DNA of 58,004 nucleotides from Vreelandella subglaciescola (lineage in GTDB: Bacteria; Pseudomonadota; Gammaproteobacteria; Pseudomonadales; Halomonadaceae): contig JAKDRW010000008.1 in NCBI GenBank assembly GCA_030454225.1, positions 1-58,004 on the forward strand, given 5' to 3'. Each line of letters begins with the position of its first letter. Positions within the stretch are counted from its first letter, which is position 1. Shown piece by piece: positions 48,698-58,004 of the stretch. A program made the position numbers and the translations under genes. The notes below the pieces were generated by a model. The model searched no databases. It saw only the letters and a program-made list of their open reading frames with translations, and was not told where the DNA came from.

Positions 48698-49446
48698 CGC
48701 CCAGCGCACGCCGGGCAGCCGGGGTCGCGGGGCAGTTTGAAGTGGCGCCATTGGCCGCTCAGTGCCTCGAAGGTTGAAAGCCCGCGGTGGGCGCTGCCCG
48801 CGCCGCTTAGCAGTTTGAACACCTCGACCGCCTGAAAGGCGCCGATCAGTCCGACCAGCGGCGCCATGACGCCGTTTTCCGCACAGCTCATGGCTTCATC
48901 GCCGCTGTCGTCGGGCGGGTAGAGGCAGGCGTAGCACGGGCACTCGGGGTCGCGGGGGTCAAACACCGCGACCTGCCCGGAAAAGCGGATGGCAGCTCCT
49001 GACACCAGCGGCACGCCGGTGGCCTGGCTGGCCGCGTTGATCGCGTAGCGGCTGGAAAAACGGTCGGTGCAGTCGAGCACCACGTCTGCCGTTGCTACCA
49101 GACGCTCAAGCGCCTCGCCCAGCAGGTGCTCGCCGATCGCCACCACCTCGCAGTCGGGGTTGATCGCGTTCAGGCTTGCCTGAGCCGAGTCGGCCTTGTT
49201 GCGGCCGATATCCACCTGGCCGTGGGCAATTTGGCGCTGCAGGTTGGAAAGCTCGACTTCATCGGCATCCACCAGCGTAATGCGCCCGACCCCCGCCGCC
49301 GCCAGATAAAGCCCCGCCGGAGAGCCCAGCCCGCCGGCGCCGATAATCACCGCGTGGGCGTCGAGCAGGCGCTCTTGGCCGTCTATTTCCACTTCGGGCA
49401 GCATGATCTGGCGGCTGTAGCGCAGTAGCGCCTGGTCGTCCATCAT
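48694..49446 (-). CDS. moeB: MoeB/ThiF-family adenylyltransferase
   Basis: E1-like enzyme that adenylates the C-terminus of a ubiquitin-like sulfur carrier, MoaD in molybdopterin synthesis or ThiS. The 250-residue product has nucleotide loop GAGGLGSPAGLYLAAAGVG, the acceptor region VDADEVELSNLQRQ, and catalytic-region DCTDRFSSRY. Two zinc CxxC pairs are present: CYAC and CPAC at the C-terminus. It is the last gene of the hemA-prfA-prmC-Lrp cluster. ATG 49446 or 49443 can start it; GGAGG in the end of the Lrp gene is the ribosome-binding site. No moaD or thiS gene is in the window, so partner assignment is open. Confidence 0.82.
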   Translation of the reverse strand: MMDDQALLRYSRQIMLPEVEIDGQERLLDAHAVIIGAGGLGSPAGLYLAAAGVGRITLVDADEVELSNLQRQIAHGQVDIGRNKADSAQASLNAINPDCEVVAIGEHLLGEALERLVATADVVLDCTDRFSSRYAINAASQATGVPLVSGAAIRFSGQVAVFDPRDPECPCYACLYPPDDSGDEAMSCAENGVMAPLVGLIGAFQAVEVFKLLSGAGSAHRGLSTFEALSGQWRHFKLPRDPGCPACAGR

Positions 49447-49449
49447 GGC

Positions 49450-49950
49450 TTATTTATCCTCCAGATCGTCGGCGTCGGGAAGGTGCAGGCTAAAACTTTC
49501 CTTGACCTCTTCCATCACCACGTAGCTTTTCGACTCTTTCACCCCCGGCAGCGTCAGCACCACGTCGCCCAGTAGCTGGCGGTAGGCCGACATTTCAGGA
49601 ATGCGGCATTTCAGGATGTAGTCAAAATGGCCCGAGACCAGATGGCACTCCTGAATCTGCGGCAGCGTCTCGACCGCGCGGCGAAATTCGTCAAACACCG
49701 CGGGAGTCTGGGTTTCCAGGCTGATTTCGACAAACACCAGCAGGTCGGCCTTGAGCGCACGCGGGTCAAGAATGGCCTGATAGCCACGAATCACTTCGGC
49801 GCGCTCCAGGCGCTTGACACGCTCCAGGCACGGCGTGGTCGAAAGCCCCACTTCGGCGGCTAAATCCACGTAGGAAATACGCGCATTGTCCTGCAGGCTG
49901 CGCAGGATTTTCAGGTCGATACGGTCCAGCGTCTTGTTTTTGGCTTTCAT
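49450..49950 (-). CDS. Lrp/AsnC-family transcriptional regulator
   Basis: A 166-residue feast/famine regulator from ATG 49950 (behind GGAGTC). The N-terminal helix-turn-helix is LDRIDLKILRSLQDNARISYVDLAAEVGLS. The C-terminal ligand-binding and oligomerisation domain (RAM/AsnC_trans_reg) includes ECHLVSGHFDYILKC. The longer frame from 49968 adds six residues without a better start signal. It stands between prmC (48 bases upstream) and the moeB-type gene (3 bases downstream), so it is probably translated from the hemA operon transcript. The regulated genes and effector are unknown. Confidence 0.9.
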   Translation of the reverse strand: MKAKNKTLDRIDLKILRSLQDNARISYVDLAAEVGLSTTPCLERVKRLERAEVIRGYQAILDPRALKADLLVFVEISLETQTPAVFDEFRRAVETLPQIQECHLVSGHFDYILKCRIPEMSAYRQLLGDVVLTLPGVKESKSYVVMEEVKESFSLHLPDADDLEDK

Positions 49951-49998
49951 GGCGGGACTCCACGTCAAGACAGGTTAACGTCAATGAGATAAGGCGGG

Positions 49999-50868
49999 CT
50001 ACACAGGGCGCTGCCCAAGCGATACGCGCTCGTGGCCGCCCAGGTCACACACGCTTGCCACCTGCGTATAGCCGGCGCGCTCAAGCATGCCGCGCACATC
50101 AGTCGCCTGGGTATGGCCGTGCTCCAGCGCCAGCCAGCCGCCGGCGGCCAAAAACGCCCCGGCGTGATCAATCAAGTAGCGCAGGTCGGCGCGGCCGTCG
50201 TCGCCGGCCACCAGGGCGGAACGCGGCTCAAAGCGCACGTCGCCCCGCGCCAGGTGCGGGTCGCTCTCGGCAATATACGGCGGATTGGCGACGATCAACT
50301 CAAAGGCCGGCGCCGGATTATCCACAAGCGCCGCAAACCAGTCGCTGTGGATAAAGTCGGCGTTATTCAGTTCAAGGCTCGCGGCGTTGCGCCGGGCAAG
50401 CGCCACGGCTTCGGGGCGCACATCCACCCCGTGCACTTGCCAGTCGGGGCGCTCGCTGGCAAACGCCAGCGCCACCGCGCCGGTGCCGGTGCCCATATCT
50501 AAAAACCGCCCGGCCGGCGCGTCGGCGCGCTCAAGCGCGGCTTCTACCAGCGTTTCGGTATCCGGCCGCGGAATCAAGGTCTCGCGTGAGGTCGCCAGAC
50601 GCAACCCCCAGAATTCGCGCTCGCCGGTCAGGTAGGCTACCGGCAGACCCTGAACCCGGGCGGCTATCAGCGCATCAAAGCGCGCCAGCAAAAAGCGCTC
50701 GCACGGCGCCTCACCCAAGGTGCGATCTCCCCAGGTATATAGCCAGGTACGGTCGCGGCCGCTGACGTGCATCCACAGCGCTTCGGCGTCCAACCTGGGG
50801 CTTGGCGAGCTGGCATGTAACAGTCGTTCAGCGGCTCGGCGCAGCAGCGCATCCAGGGTTAGCGTCAT
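49999..50868 (-). CDS. prmC: Release-factor glutamine methyltransferase
   Basis: Methylates the Gln of the GGQ motif in release factors RF1 and RF2 with S-adenosylmethionine. The 289-residue product has an N-terminal helical domain and a Rossmann-fold domain with [16 protein letters not shown] and the substrate-binding NPPY at residues 195-198. RPDTETLVE lies between them, as usual. Its ATG overlaps the prfA stop by four bases, a conserved pairing of the enzyme with its substrate gene. Confidence 0.96.
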   Translation of the reverse strand: MTLTLDALLRRAAERLLHASSPSPRLDAEALWMHVSGRDRTWLYTWGDRTLGEAPCERFLLARFDALIAARVQGLPVAYLTGEREFWGLRLATSRETLIPRPDTETLVEAALERADAPAGRFLDMGTGTGAVALAFASERPDWQVHGVDVRPEAVALARRNAASLELNNADFIHSDWFAALVDNPAPAFELIVANPPYIAESDPHLARGDVRFEPRSALVAGDDGRADLRYLIDHAGAFLAAGGWLALEHGHTQATDVRGMLERAGYTQVASVCDLGGHERVSLGQRPV

Positions 50869-51956
50869 TCGCTGCCCTGCAGCGCGGCCAGCTGCTCGGC
50901 CTGATATTCGTGAATCAGCGGGTCGATAACGTCGTCAAGCTGCTCGCCGCTTACCACCTCGCTGAGCTTGTAAAGCGTCAGGTTGATGCGGTGATCGGTA
51001 ATCCGCCCCTGGGGAAAGTTATAGGTGCGGATGCGCTCGCTGCGATCGCCCGAACCGACCAATGAGCGGCGCGCGTCGGCCTGGCTCTGGCGCTGGGCAT
51101 TTTCGGCATTCTGCTTGATTCGCGACGCCAGCAGCGACATCGCCTTGGCGCGGTTTTTGTGCTGACTACGCTCTTCCTGACACTCAACCACCACGCCGGT
51201 GGGCAGGTGGGTCAGGCGAATCGCCGAGTCGGTAGTGTTGACGTGCTGACCGCCGGCGCCGCTGGCGCGAAAGGTATCCACGCGCAGGTCACCCGACTTG
51301 ATGTCGACATCGCCGACGTCTTCTACCTCGGGCATCACCGCGACAGTACACGCCGAGGTATGGATACGCCCCTGCGACTCGGTGGCCGGCACGCGCTGCA
51401 CGCGGTGCGCGCCGGACTCGAACTTGAGCCGTGCGTAAACGCCATTGCCTTTGACCCGCGAGATGATTTCCTTGTAGCCGCCCATTTCGCCGTGGTTGGC
51501 GCTGACCACTTCGACCCGCCAGCCGTGCTGCTCGGCGTAGCGCGAGTACATGCGGAATAAATCGCCGGCAAACAGCGCCGCCTCGTCGCCGCCGGTACCC
51601 GCGCGCACTTCGAGAAAGATATTGCGCCCGTCGTCGGGATCCTTGGGCACCAGTAGGCGCTTGAGCTCGTCTTCCAGCACGGTCAAACGCTCGCGCCCGT
51701 CCTCAAGCTCCATCTCGGCAAGCTCGCGCATTTCCGCGTCGCTGTCGTGGCGCATTGATTCGGCCGCCTGAACGTCGCCTTCGATGCCGCGATAACGCTG
51801 CCAAGCGGCGACCAGCTCATCGAGCTCGGCGTATTCGCGGGAATAGTCGCGAAAGCGCGGCTGATCGCTGATCACGTCCGGCTCGGCCAGCAGCAGGGCC
51901 AGTTCTTCAAAGCGTTCTACGAAGCCATCCAGGCGTTGGCGCAGCGTCTCTTTCAT
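50865..51956 (-). CDS. prfA: Peptide chain release factor 1
   Basis: Terminates translation at UAA and UAG codons. The 363-residue product has the stop-codon-recognition tripeptide PAT in [18 protein letters not shown] and the catalytic GGQ (Gly235, Gly236, Gln237) in GAGGQHVN. The Gln is the substrate of PrmC encoded next. Its start overlaps the hemA end (ATG 51956 versus stop at 51953). Length and order are standard. Confidence 0.97.
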   Translation of the reverse strand: MKETLRQRLDGFVERFEELALLLAEPDVISDQPRFRDYSREYAELDELVAAWQRYRGIEGDVQAAESMRHDSDAEMRELAEMELEDGRERLTVLEDELKRLLVPKDPDDGRNIFLEVRAGTGGDEAALFAGDLFRMYSRYAEQHGWRVEVVSANHGEMGGYKEIISRVKGNGVYARLKFESGAHRVQRVPATESQGRIHTSACTVAVMPEVEDVGDVDIKSGDLRVDTFRASGAGGQHVNTTDSAIRLTHLPTGVVVECQEERSQHKNRAKAMSLLASRIKQNAENAQRQSQADARRSLVGSGDRSERIRTYNFPQGRITDHRINLTLYKLSEVVSGEQLDDVIDPLIHEYQAEQLAALQGSE

Positions 51957-53284
51957 ACGGGATTTTTATCCTTGTGGCGGGGCGCGGCCGCTGGGCGGGG
52001 GGCCACCGCCGTGTCATGGGTTTCAAACGCGGGCTTGGGCGGCATCAGCAGACGCGGCACCGCGTCGAGCAGGCGGTATTCTTCGCGCGAGGCAGCGTCG
52101 CGAATCGCCTGGGTGGGCTGGTGCATCAGCCGGTTGGTCAGCTGATAGGACAGCCGCTCGATGATCGCCGCCGGATCTTCCCCCCGCGCCAGACGAGCGA
52201 GCGCCTGCTCGCGCGACAGATCGCGCAGCGCCTCGCCGTGCTGGCGGTAAGCTTGGATCAGCTGGCCACCGCCGCGGATGCGGCGTTCGTGAAGCCAACT
52301 GCCCACGCCGTGTTCAATCAGCGACTCGGCCTGATCGGCGGCCACCTGACGATGGCGACGGTTTTCCTGAATGACGGTTTCCAGATCATCCACGGTGTAC
52401 AGAAACACGTCGGCAAGCTCGCCCACTTCGGGCTCAATATCCCGCGGCACGGCAATATCGACCATGAACACCGGGCGATGGCGGCGATTTTTCAGGGCCC
52501 GCTCCATCATGCCCTTGCCCACAATGGGCAGCGGCGAGGCCGTCGACGAAATGACGATATCGGCGTTTTCCAGCGCGGCGGGGATCTCGGTCAGGTTGAT
52601 GGCCTCGCCGCCGAGCGCCGCCGAGATAGTTTCCGCCCGCTCGCGGGTGCGGTTAGCCACGGTTAGCTGGCGCACGCCGGCTTCGTGCAGGTGGCGAGCC
52701 ACCAGCTCGATGGTTTCACCGGCGCCCACCAGCAGCGCGCGGGCGCGGCCAAAGTCGTCAAAGATGCGGCTGGCCATGCTCACCGCCGCATAGGCCACCG
52801 ACACCGGGTTTTTGCCAATGCCCGTTTGCGTACGCACCTGCTTGGCGATGGCGAAGGTATGCTGAAACAGGCGCTCAAGCTCGCCCCCCAGCCCGCGCGA
52901 CTCGCGCGCCTGCTGGTAGGCGTCTTTTAGCTGACCGAGTATTTGCGGCTCGCCCAGCACCATGGAATCCAGCCCCACCGCCACCCGCATCAGGTGGCGG
53001 GCAGCGTCGTTGTTCAGGTAGTGGTAAGCGCAGCGCGTCAGATCCTCGACGCTCAACCCGTGAAAGCGCCCCAGCCAGTTAAGCACCGTTTGCTCACCGG
53101 CACTGTCGGTGACGCAGTAGAGCTCGGTACGGTTGCAAGTCGAAAGCACCGCGGCTTCCATAATTTGTGGCAGCCCACGCAGCTCCTCAAGCGCAAGCGT
53201 TAGCTGCGCCGGCGTAAAGGCTACCTGTTCGCGCACGGCAACCGTGGCGGTACGGTGATTTATTCCCAAGGCAAGAAGCGTCAT
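51953..53284 (-). CDS. hemA: Glutamyl-tRNA reductase
   Basis: Reduces glutamyl-tRNA(Glu) to glutamate-1-semialdehyde, the first committed step of haem synthesis by the C5 route. The 443-residue product has [13 protein letters not shown] at the start and catalytic Cys50 in [10 protein letters not shown]. The NADPH domain has [19 protein letters not shown], and a C-terminal helical dimerisation domain follows. It begins the hemA-prfA-prmC-Lrp-moeB operon. The last ~30 residues are a Pro/Ala/Lys-rich tail. Confidence 0.96.
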   Translation of the reverse strand: MTLLALGINHRTATVAVREQVAFTPAQLTLALEELRGLPQIMEAAVLSTCNRTELYCVTDSAGEQTVLNWLGRFHGLSVEDLTRCAYHYLNNDAARHLMRVAVGLDSMVLGEPQILGQLKDAYQQARESRGLGGELERLFQHTFAIAKQVRTQTGIGKNPVSVAYAAVSMASRIFDDFGRARALLVGAGETIELVARHLHEAGVRQLTVANRTRERAETISAALGGEAINLTEIPAALENADIVISSTASPLPIVGKGMMERALKNRRHRPVFMVDIAVPRDIEPEVGELADVFLYTVDDLETVIQENRRHRQVAADQAESLIEHGVGSWLHERRIRGGGQLIQAYRQHGEALRDLSREQALARLARGEDPAAIIERLSYQLTNRLMHQPTQAIRDAASREEYRLLDAVPRLLMPPKPAFETHDTAVAPRPAAAPRHKDKNPV

Positions 53285-53361
53285 GCGGTATGCGTCTTCG
53301 CTAGTGTATCGGTCGTCACGTGTGACTTTTTGCGTGCCAATGCCAGTCGATTGGATCCGTC

Positions 53362-53370
53362 ATTCTATCA
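53362..53370 (-). promoter_or_regulatory. Candidate extended -10 element for hemA
   Basis: On the minus strand, TGATAGAAT reads as an extended -10 (TGN plus TAGAAT, five of six matches). The -35 position is poor. It lies about 78 bases upstream of the hemA ATG in the gap shared with the divergent TPR gene. Confidence 0.35.
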
Positions 53371-53456
53371 CAGCCGCGCCTGATCTGACCCCCACCACTT
53401 TGCCGCAGCCCGGCAAGCCGCTATGCTGAGCACCCGGCCAACGGATCGAGAGACGC

Positions 53457-55319
53457 ATGCCACTTCGCGCCACCTTTATACGCGCTACGTTATTCACACG
53501 CGCCATTCGCACCGCAGGCGCTACGCTGCTAACGCCTGCGCCACGCCACCTGACGCTGCCCGCCCTGGCGAGCGCCGTACTGCTGGCCGGCTGTCAGGCC
53601 GCGCCACCGGCCTCCGGCGCCTTTGGCGCGCCGGATGACGACATTTTGGCCTCGGCGCCACCCATTACCCGCGGGCTTGACGCCGCCGGGCTCAAAACGC
53701 TGCTGACCGCCGAAATGGCCGGCCAGCGCGGCCTGTACCGCGATGCAGGCCAAGGCTACCTTGACGCCGCCAAGCGCTACCCCGACCCGGCGCTTGCCGA
53801 GCGCGCCACCTTTGCTGCGCGCTTTGGCCAGTCCGTCGCGCTACTGCAGGCCTCGGCGGCACGCTGGCACGAGCTCGACCCGGCCAACACCACGCCCAGC
53901 CACCTGCTTGCAGCCCTCGCGCTTGAGCAGGGCGACTGGCAGCAGGGCTTTGAGCAGCGCCTGGCCATTGCCGCGCAGGGCGACAGCGCCGAGCTTGCCG
54001 CACTGGCCGAGTACGCGCTTGCCAAAGGCGCCCCCCCGGCGCCGCTGATCCAACAGCTGAATACCTTCCTTGCAGATGACCGCATGCCGGCCGACAGTCG
54101 GGCCGCTGCGCACCTGGCCGCTGCGCTGCTGGAAAGGGCTCGGGGCAACACCGCCGCGGCGCAGACGCATCTTACCCGGGCGCAGACGCTGACGCCGGAC
54201 TCCCTCGCCCTGTGGCGTATCAAGGCGCGCCTGGCGCTTGAAGGTGGCGACTACCGCGAGACGCAGCACGCCGCCCGCGAAGGGCTCAAGCGCGAGCCCG
54301 ACGACACCCGCCTTGCCCTGCTGCTGACGCAGGCCGAACTTCGCCTTGGCCACGCTGACGCCGCCGAGGCGCAAACCAACGCGCTGCTTGAACGCCACGC
54401 CGGCGGCCGGGAGCTACGCCTGGCGCTCGCCCAGCTATATCTGGAAGAAGACCAGCCCGGCGCGGCCCGGCGCTTGCTGCAACCGCTCGCCAGCCGCGAC
54501 GACATTTCCAACATGGGCTACTACCTGCTGGGCGCAGCCGATAGCGGCACCGGCAACGTCGACAGCGCGCTTTTATACTTTCGCCAGATAGAAGACGGCA
54601 GCGAGTTCATTCCCGCCCGCGCCGCCGCCGCCAGCATGCTGATCGACGCCGACCGGCTCACCGATGCCCGCGCCTTTTTACACTCCGAACGCCGGCGCTT
54701 CGAAGAGCACTTCAGCGATTTGGTCGGGCTCGAAGTGGAGCTGCTCGACGCGCTGGGCGACAACGCCGACGCCGACGCGCTGATCGAGCGCGAGTTGACC
54801 CGCAGCCCGGACGATGCCGACCTGCTTTACCTACGCGCCATGCGCGCCTGGCAAGCCGGCGACAACGCGGGAATGGAGCGGGATATTCAGCGGATACTCA
54901 AGCACGACCCCGATAGCGTACTGGCGCTTAACGCGCTGGGCTATACCCTGGCCGACGAGCAGGTGCCCGGCCGCCTTGACGACGCCCAAGCCCTGGTCGA
55001 GCGCGCCCACCAGCTCGCGCCCGATAACCCCGCGGTGCTGGACAGCCTGGGCTGGGTGTACTTTCGCCTGGGCCGGAAAGAAGATGCCCTGAAACTGCTG
55101 GAGCGCGCCTATAAAGGCATGCCGGATCAGGAGATCGCCGCGCACCTGGCCGAAGTGCTAAACGCGCTGGGAAAACGCGAACGCGCCCGCCGGCTGCTGG
55201 AAAACGCCCTTGAACACAATAGACGGGAAAGCAGCGCCGTAGAAAAGGGCACCGGGCACCCGGCGATTGACGATCTGCTCGGGCGCCACCCCGGGCTTGC
55301 GCCCGAACGGCGCGACTAG
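53457..55319 (+). CDS. TPR-repeat outer-membrane lipoprotein
   Basis: A 620-residue protein made mostly of tetratricopeptide repeats. A lipobox LLAGC gives lipidated Cys46, after an unusually long N-terminal region with several Arg residues; a shorter start may exist, but no ATG is available closer. Repeats are visible, for example GQGYLDAAKRYPDPALAERA, NALGYTLADEQ, NPAVLDSLGWVYFRLGRKEDALKLLERAY near residues 500-560. It lies directly upstream of lolB and divergently from hemA, as in many gammaproteobacteria. A scaffold role in the envelope is likely; the precise function is unknown. Confidence 0.85.
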   Translation: MPLRATFIRATLFTRAIRTAGATLLTPAPRHLTLPALASAVLLAGCQAAPPASGAFGAPDDDILASAPPITRGLDAAGLKTLLTAEMAGQRGLYRDAGQGYLDAAKRYPDPALAERATFAARFGQSVALLQASAARWHELDPANTTPSHLLAALALEQGDWQQGFEQRLAIAAQGDSAELAALAEYALAKGAPPAPLIQQLNTFLADDRMPADSRAAAHLAAALLERARGNTAAAQTHLTRAQTLTPDSLALWRIKARLALEGGDYRETQHAAREGLKREPDDTRLALLLTQAELRLGHADAAEAQTNALLERHAGGRELRLALAQLYLEEDQPGAARRLLQPLASRDDISNMGYYLLGAADSGTGNVDSALLYFRQIEDGSEFIPARAAAASMLIDADRLTDARAFLHSERRRFEEHFSDLVGLEVELLDALGDNADADALIERELTRSPDDADLLYLRAMRAWQAGDNAGMERDIQRILKHDPDSVLALNALGYTLADEQVPGRLDDAQALVERAHQLAPDNPAVLDSLGWVYFRLGRKEDALKLLERAYKGMPDQEIAAHLAEVLNALGKRERARRLLENALEHNRRESSAVEKGTGHPAIDDLLGRHPGLAPERRD

Positions 55320-55353
55320 CTCTTTTTTATACCCCTTGCTTTGGACACCACTC

Positions 55354-56007
55354 ATGCAGAGATTTGCCATGCGCACCGCCTTCAGCCCCACTCTAACACG
55401 CCTGGCCGCCCCGCTTGCCGCCCTAGCCCTGCTGGCCGGGTGTGCAAGCCAGGCGCCGACTGACGACAGCGGGCGCTCGCGCGGCGACTGGAAAGCCCAG
55501 CACAGCGACATTCAAAACCTCGAGCGCTGGACGCTGGTCGGCAAGGCCGGACTTCGCACGCCGAATGAAAATCACAGCGCCAACCTCGACTGGAATCAGT
55601 TCCCGTACTATTTTCGCATGCTGATCAGCGGGCCGTTTGGCGGTGGGCGCACGGTGCTTGACGGTCGCGACGGGCGCTTTTCGCTAACCAACAGCGACGG
55701 CCACTTTGAAGCTGAAACCCCCGAAGCGCTGATGAACGACCAGCTCGGCTGGTCGCTGCCGGTACGCGACCTGCCCTACTGGGTGCGCGGCCTGCCCGGC
55801 AAGCGCGACAGCTACCAGCTGGAAACAGACGCCTTCGGCTTTCCCGACCACCTGGAGCAAAACGGCTGGGAAGTCGACTATCGCGACTGGACCGAAGTCA
55901 ACGACCTGTGGCTGCCGCGCAAGCTGTCGCTGACGTACGACGACATGCACGTCACGCTGGTGGTCAATCGCTGGCAGACCGACCCCGACGCCAAGTCCGA
56001 TGACTGA
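55354..56007 (+). CDS. lolB: Outer-membrane lipoprotein LolB
   Basis: Receives lipoproteins from the LolA carrier and inserts them into the outer membrane. The start at ATG 55354 gives 217 residues with lipobox LLAGC (Cys30); ATG 55369 would give a shorter signal peptide and is equally possible. Upstream in-frame ATGs overlap the TPR gene and are not used. WTLVGKAGLRTPNENHSANLDWNQ and YWVRGLPG match LolB. The stop overlaps the ispE start by eight bases. Order lolB-ispE-tRNA-prs is conserved. Confidence 0.93.
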   Translation: MQRFAMRTAFSPTLTRLAAPLAALALLAGCASQAPTDDSGRSRGDWKAQHSDIQNLERWTLVGKAGLRTPNENHSANLDWNQFPYYFRMLISGPFGGGRTVLDGRDGRFSLTNSDGHFEAETPEALMNDQLGWSLPVRDLPYWVRGLPGKRDSYQLETDAFGFPDHLEQNGWEVDYRDWTEVNDLWLPRKLSLTYDDMHVTLVVNRWQTDPDAKSDD

Positions 56008-56881
56008 CAGCGCCCACGGCGCCACCCCGGCGCCCACCACGCTGCGCCTGCCCGCGCCGGCCAAGCTTAACCGTCTGCTGCACATTACCGGCCGCCGCGC
56101 CGACGGCTACCACGAGCTGCAAACGTTGTTTCAGCTGCTCGACCTGAGCGATAGCGTCACGCTGACAGCGCGCAACGACGGCCGGCTGGCGCTGGCAAGC
56201 ACGCTTGACGGCGTCGCCGCTGACGACAACCTGGCGCTGCGCGCAGCCAGGCTGCTCAAACGCCGGGCGCCCGCCGGCTGCGGCGCGACAGTGGCTATCG
56301 ATAAACGCTTGCCCATGGGCGGGGGGCTCGGCGGCGGCAGCTCCAACGCGGCCACGGTGCTTCTGGGGCTGAACGCGCTCTGGCAGCTCGAGCTCTCGCT
56401 GGACACGCTCGCCACCCTGGGGCTTGAGCTGGGCGCGGACGTGCCGGTGTTCATCAAAGGCCACAGCGCTTGGGCCGAAGGCATCGGCGAAAAGCTCACC
56501 CCGGTGACGCTTGAGACGCCCTGGTTCGTAATTTTGCACCCCGGCGTCAGCGTGTCCACGCCGGCGGTCTTCAGCGATCCGCAATTGACACGCCATACGC
56601 CGCCCATTAGTATGGCGCGCGCACTGAGGGGGGGAGCGCCCACGTGGCAAAACGACTGCGAAGCCGTGGTCAAGACGCAGTATCCGCCGGTGGCGAACGC
56701 TCTTGATTTTCTGGCCCGCTTTGCGCCCAGCCGGCTCACCGGCACGGGTGCCTGCGTATTTGCTGCCTTTGACAAGGTCAAAGACGCCGAGCGCGTAGCG
56801 CAAGCCGCGGGGCAGTACGGTACCGCGCGGGTGGCCAAAGGGTGTAACGTCTCTCCTCTTCATGATGCTCTGGGTGGCTAA
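56000..56881 (+). CDS. ispE: 4-diphosphocytidyl-2-C-methyl-D-erythritol kinase
   Basis: Kinase of the methylerythritol phosphate (MEP) pathway for isoprenoid precursors. The 293-residue product has the GHMP-kinase ATP loop GGGLGGGSSNAA at residues 107-118, PAPAKLNRLLHITGRRADGYHEL at the substrate end (Lys22), LGADVPVFI and LTGTGACVFA. It overlaps the end of lolB and is followed by tRNA-Gln after 29 bases. Length is normal. Confidence 0.95.
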   Translation: MTDSAHGATPAPTTLRLPAPAKLNRLLHITGRRADGYHELQTLFQLLDLSDSVTLTARNDGRLALASTLDGVAADDNLALRAARLLKRRAPAGCGATVAIDKRLPMGGGLGGGSSNAATVLLGLNALWQLELSLDTLATLGLELGADVPVFIKGHSAWAEGIGEKLTPVTLETPWFVILHPGVSVSTPAVFSDPQLTRHTPPISMARALRGGAPTWQNDCEAVVKTQYPPVANALDFLARFAPSRLTGTGACVFAAFDKVKDAERVAQAAGQYGTARVAKGCNVSPLHDALGG

Positions 56882-56910
56882 ACGCCTCCCGTTTCTGTTG
56901 GATGTGCGCT

Positions 56911-56985
56911 TGGGGTATCGCCAAGTGGTAAGGCACCGGTTTTTGGTATCGGCATGCGCAGGTTCGAATCCTGCTACCCCAGCCA
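56911..56985 (+). tRNA. tRNA-Gln (anticodon TTG)
   Basis: A 75-base cloverleaf including encoded CCA. Acceptor arm TGGGGTA pairs with TACCCCA. The anticodon stem CCGGT/ATCGG encloses loop TTTTGGT with anticodon TTG at 56943-56945. The T arm carries GGTTCGAATCC. The sequence is close to gammaproteobacterial tRNA-Gln, and the place between ispE and prs is the usual one. Confidence 0.96.
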
Positions 56986-57058
56986 ATCCGACAGCAAACG
57001 GCGCTGCGTTTTTTGGCAATAATTCCCAAGATTTCAAACACTGCAAAGGTGGCTGCGC

Positions 57059-58000
57059 GTGTCAAAATTGATGGTTTTCGCCGGGAACGCCAATCCCGAA
57101 CTCGCTCACAAGATTGCCGAAAGTCTGGACAGCCGAATGGGTAGCGCCACGGTTGGCCAGTTTAGCGACGGTGAGATAGCAGTCGAAATCAACGAAAATG
57201 TGCGCGGCAAGGATGTGTTTATCCTGCAGTCCACCTGTGCACCGACCAACGACAACCTGATGGAAATGGTGCTGATGATTGACGCGCTGCGGCGCGCCTC
57301 GGCAGCGCGCATCACCGCCGTCATGCCCTACTACGGCTATGCCCGTCAGGATCGCCGCGTGCGCTCGTCGCGCGTACCGATTTCTGCCAAGGTGGTGGCC
57401 GACATGATGGTCAAGGCCGGCGTTGACCGGGTCATGACGATGGACCTGCATGCCGATCAGATTCAGGGCTTTTTCGACGTCCCCGTCGACAACGTCTACG
57501 GCTCGCCCATCCTGCTTGACGATATCGAACGCCAGAATTACAGCGATCTTATCGTGGTCTCCCCCGACGTTGGCGGCGTAGTGCGCGCCCGGGCGATTGC
57601 CAAACAGCTCAACGTGGATTTGGCCATTATCGACAAGCGCCGCCCCCAGGCCAACCAGGCGCAGGTCATGCACATCATCGGCGAAATTGAAGGCCGTACC
57701 TGCGTGGTTGTCGACGACATGATCGATACCGCCGGTACGCTGTGCAAAGCCGGGGAAGCGCTGATGGAACGCGGCGCCACAAGCGTCGTGGCCTACGCCA
57801 CCCACGCGATTCTGTCCGGCCCGGCGGTCGACAACATTACCAACTCCGTGCTTGACGAAGTCGTCGTGGCCGATACGATCCCGCTGTCGGAAAGTGCGCG
57901 CCGCAGCGGCCGCATCCGTCAGCTAAGCGTGGCCGGACTGATCGCCGAGGCCATTCGCCGCGTCAGCAATGAAGAATCCGTCAGCGCAATGTTTCACTGA
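57059..58000 (+). CDS. prs: Ribose-phosphate pyrophosphokinase
   Basis: Makes phosphoribosyl pyrophosphate (PRPP) from ribose 5-phosphate and ATP for nucleotides, His, Trp and NAD. The 313-residue product has [16 protein letters not shown], the flexible-loop region [20 protein letters not shown] block, the metal-binding Asp-rich site and the PRPP loop [16 protein letters not shown]. The start is GTG at 57059, giving [17 protein letters not shown] as expected; AAAGGTGG lies upstream. The gene ends 4 bases before the window ends. Confidence 0.96.
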   Translation: MSKLMVFAGNANPELAHKIAESLDSRMGSATVGQFSDGEIAVEINENVRGKDVFILQSTCAPTNDNLMEMVLMIDALRRASAARITAVMPYYGYARQDRRVRSSRVPISAKVVADMMVKAGVDRVMTMDLHADQIQGFFDVPVDNVYGSPILLDDIERQNYSDLIVVSPDVGGVVRARAIAKQLNVDLAIIDKRRPQANQAQVMHIIGEIEGRTCVVVDDMIDTAGTLCKAGEALMERGATSVVAYATHAILSGPAVDNITNSVLDEVVVADTIPLSESARRSGRIRQLSVAGLIAEAIRRVSNEESVSAMFH

Positions 58001-58004
58001 TTGC

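Overview
The window reads as a chromosomal segment of a moderately halophilic gammaproteobacterium, most probably Halomonas or a close relative in the Halomonadaceae. This is an inference. It rests on high GC content, acidic proteins (the sulfate-binding protein and AhpC are rich in D and E), a fused nuoCD in a 13-gene NDH-1 operon, and gammaproteobacterial blocks such as lolB-ispE-tRNA-Gln-prs and hemA-prfA-prmC. No phage, IS element, integron or CRISPR array was seen.

Layout. 193-15229 (+): complete nuoA-N operon, NADH:quinone oxidoreductase with fused nuoCD. 15281-17505 (-): gph-trpE. 17616-18914 (+): a type II NADH dehydrogenase lying between gph and rpe (-), interrupting the common rpe-gph-trpE order. 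19966-23780 (+): sulfate ABC transporter sbp-cysT-cysW-cysA, then a YajG-like lipoprotein. 24494-30285 (-): haem/iron uptake, with a TonB-dependent receptor, hmuS, hmuT, hmuU and hmuV in order of transcription. 30557-31849 (-): thiopurine methyltransferase and a YgiM-like SH3b membrane protein. 32314-35722 (+): an unrecognised two-gene operon, described below. 35898-38073 (+): outer-membrane phospholipase A and a YqjD/YqjE/YqjK-like membrane trio. 38261-39850 (+): ABC-F protein YbiT. 39877-41061 (-): HI0933-family flavoprotein, head to head with an RND efflux adaptor and pump (41079-45322 +). 45319-46141: DUF3617 protein (-) and a small CPXCG-like zinc-ribbon protein (+). 46300-48623 (+): ahpC and ahpF behind an OxyR-like site. 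48694-53284 (-): hemA-prfA-prmC-Lrp-moeB. 53457-58000 (+): TPR lipoprotein, lolB, ispE, tRNA-Gln(TTG), prs.

The best candidate for something undescribed is the pair at 32314-35722. The first gene encodes a stand-alone ATP-grasp ligase. The second encodes a 716-residue protein with a long helical N-terminal part and a C-terminal part in which I can place a papain/calpain-like constellation: Gln407, Cys413, His571 and Asn592. The order and spacing closely resemble calpain. The pair looks like an amide-bond maker coupled to an amide-bond breaker or transferase. Its substrate is unknown.

Most other genes are housekeeping: respiration, sulfur and iron supply, peroxide defence, envelope maintenance, and precursors for haem, isoprenoids and PRPP. 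Several regulatory sites are proposed from sequence alone and are marked with modest confidence.
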